Positions 63,567 to 64,000 of a stretch of DNA of 64,000 bases are shown in pieces. The position numbers were made by a program, and so were the translations under genes. Numbering within the stretch: the first letter of the stretch is position 1; each line of letters starts with the position of its first letter. Source of the stretch: JAJFGI01 sp036397065 (GTDB lineage: Bacteria; Pseudomonadota; Alphaproteobacteria; Kiloniellales; J153); contig DASWJP010000099.1 of NCBI GenBank assembly GCA_036397065.1, positions 1 to 64,000 of the forward strand. Reading direction: 5' to 3'. The notes under the pieces are model-generated. The model saw only the letters and a program-made list of their open reading frames with translations, did no database searches and had not been told where the DNA came from.

Positions 63567-63768
63567 GGTCCACGCATCTCCCCACTGGATGCAGGTATCG
63601 GAAGGAAGTTTCTGTGCCGCGTTTCCCGTCCGGCACCGATATATGGCGCATCAACGAACGACACCCACCAAATCTAGGGTGCCTAATTCGATTCGGCGAT
63701 GCAAGCGGGGATTACCGGCAACCGTCCACAGGCACCGCCGGACAGGAGCGAGTCAGAATGAGAAGTGT

Positions 63769-64000
63769 CTATCCGCCGGATGTCTTGCCACTGCTGCTTC
63801 GCTTGCGTGCCGGTTTGCCGGCGGCAAGCTTGGCCTCGAGGGCGGCCAGCCGGTCTTCGAGGCGTTCCTGCTCGGCCCGCGCCTTGGCGGCCATGGCCTT
63901 GACCGCGTCGAACTCTTCCCGGGTCACCAGGTCCATGCGCGCGAGAATGCGTTCGAATTGGTCGCGCAGGCGCGCCTCGATCTCGCCGCGCATGCCCGCC
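63769..64000 (-). CDS. ubiK: UbiK/BMFP-family accessory protein (partial)
   Basis: The visible part is the C-terminal 77 residues: coiled coil MRGEIEARLRDQFERILARMD-type segment followed by Ala/Lys/Glu-rich helix and a Lys/Ser tail. The frame stays open to the window edge and the upstream codons (Ala-Gly) fit the family N-terminus, so the start lies beyond 64000 and the Met at 63993 is internal. UbiK helps ubiquinone biosynthesis under aerobic conditions. Confidence 0.78.
   Translation of the reverse strand, partial: AGMRGEIEARLRDQFERILARMDLVTREEFDAVKAMAAKARAEQERLEDRLAALEAKLAAGKPARKRSSSGKTSGG

Overview
The window is GC-rich DNA, about 65% by eye, densely packed with genes on both strands. 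It looks like ordinary chromosome of a free-living alphaproteobacterium, most likely Rhodospirillales-like. Supporting this are a hopanoid gene set (hpnA, B, C, D, E, G, H, M and shc), a ChvI-type response regulator, a PetP/PetR-like regulator pair, a phasin and the lipid A enzyme WaaA. I see no rRNA, tRNA, insertion sequence, prophage or CRISPR array.

Layout. 1-1509: D-glutamate catabolism pair dgcN-dgcA (dgcA is cut by the window edge). 1611-3952: a methyltransferase and an O-antigen ligase-like membrane protein. 3961-7016: a lipoprotein/response regulator/sensor kinase operon. 7197-11328: a putrescine-type ABC transporter (potF-H-I-G order) with a hairpin after the binding-protein gene. 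11584-16028: cell-surface polysaccharide genes (gmhB, a WecA-like phosphotransferase, a glycosyltransferase, waaA). 16004-25452: mixed metabolism and regulation, including a glutamine synthetase homologue, dusA and an orphan LuxO-like sigma-54 activator. 25483-36461: the hopanoid locus, with hpnB-C-D-E then shc-hpnG on plus, converging on a minus operon of a nucleotidyltransferase, hpnA and hpnH; hpnM is divergent from that operon. 36506-38895: metZ, a rhodanese and a coiled-coil membrane protein. 39016-40663: a cobalt-type nitrile hydratase operon whose beta subunit is split into two genes. 41866-50863: uvrB and uvrC flank gloB, msrB, a cation antiporter and two pterin/folate genes. 51008-54256: pgsA and molybdopterin genes mobB-moeA-moaD-moaE. 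54265-58328: a GFA-family protein, ilvE, and the MarR/OmpR/kinase trio. 58662-64000: a second 2-oxoglutarate dioxygenase-like gene, csaA, a phasin with a clear promoter and palindromic operator, a TetR regulator, a YbaK-like deacylase, proC, a YbjN-like protein and the start of a UbiK-like gene.

How the genes work together. The hopanoid block can make squalene from farnesyl diphosphate (HpnC/D/E), cyclise it (Shc), add and process the adenosyl side chain (HpnH, HpnG) and contribute to later glycosyl or sugar steps and transport (HpnB, HpnA, HpnM). The nucleotidyltransferase that overlaps hpnA is an unassigned candidate member of this pathway.

The most unusual element is the nitrile hydratase operon. 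Its alpha-like gene, separate genes for the N- and C-terminal halves of beta, and an activator gene resemble the three-subunit layout of thiocyanate hydrolase and toyocamycin nitrile hydratase. Three AT-rich intergenic islands, upstream of uvrB, uvrC and the gene at 58662, stand out from the GC-rich background and carry CtrA-like TTAACCA motifs.
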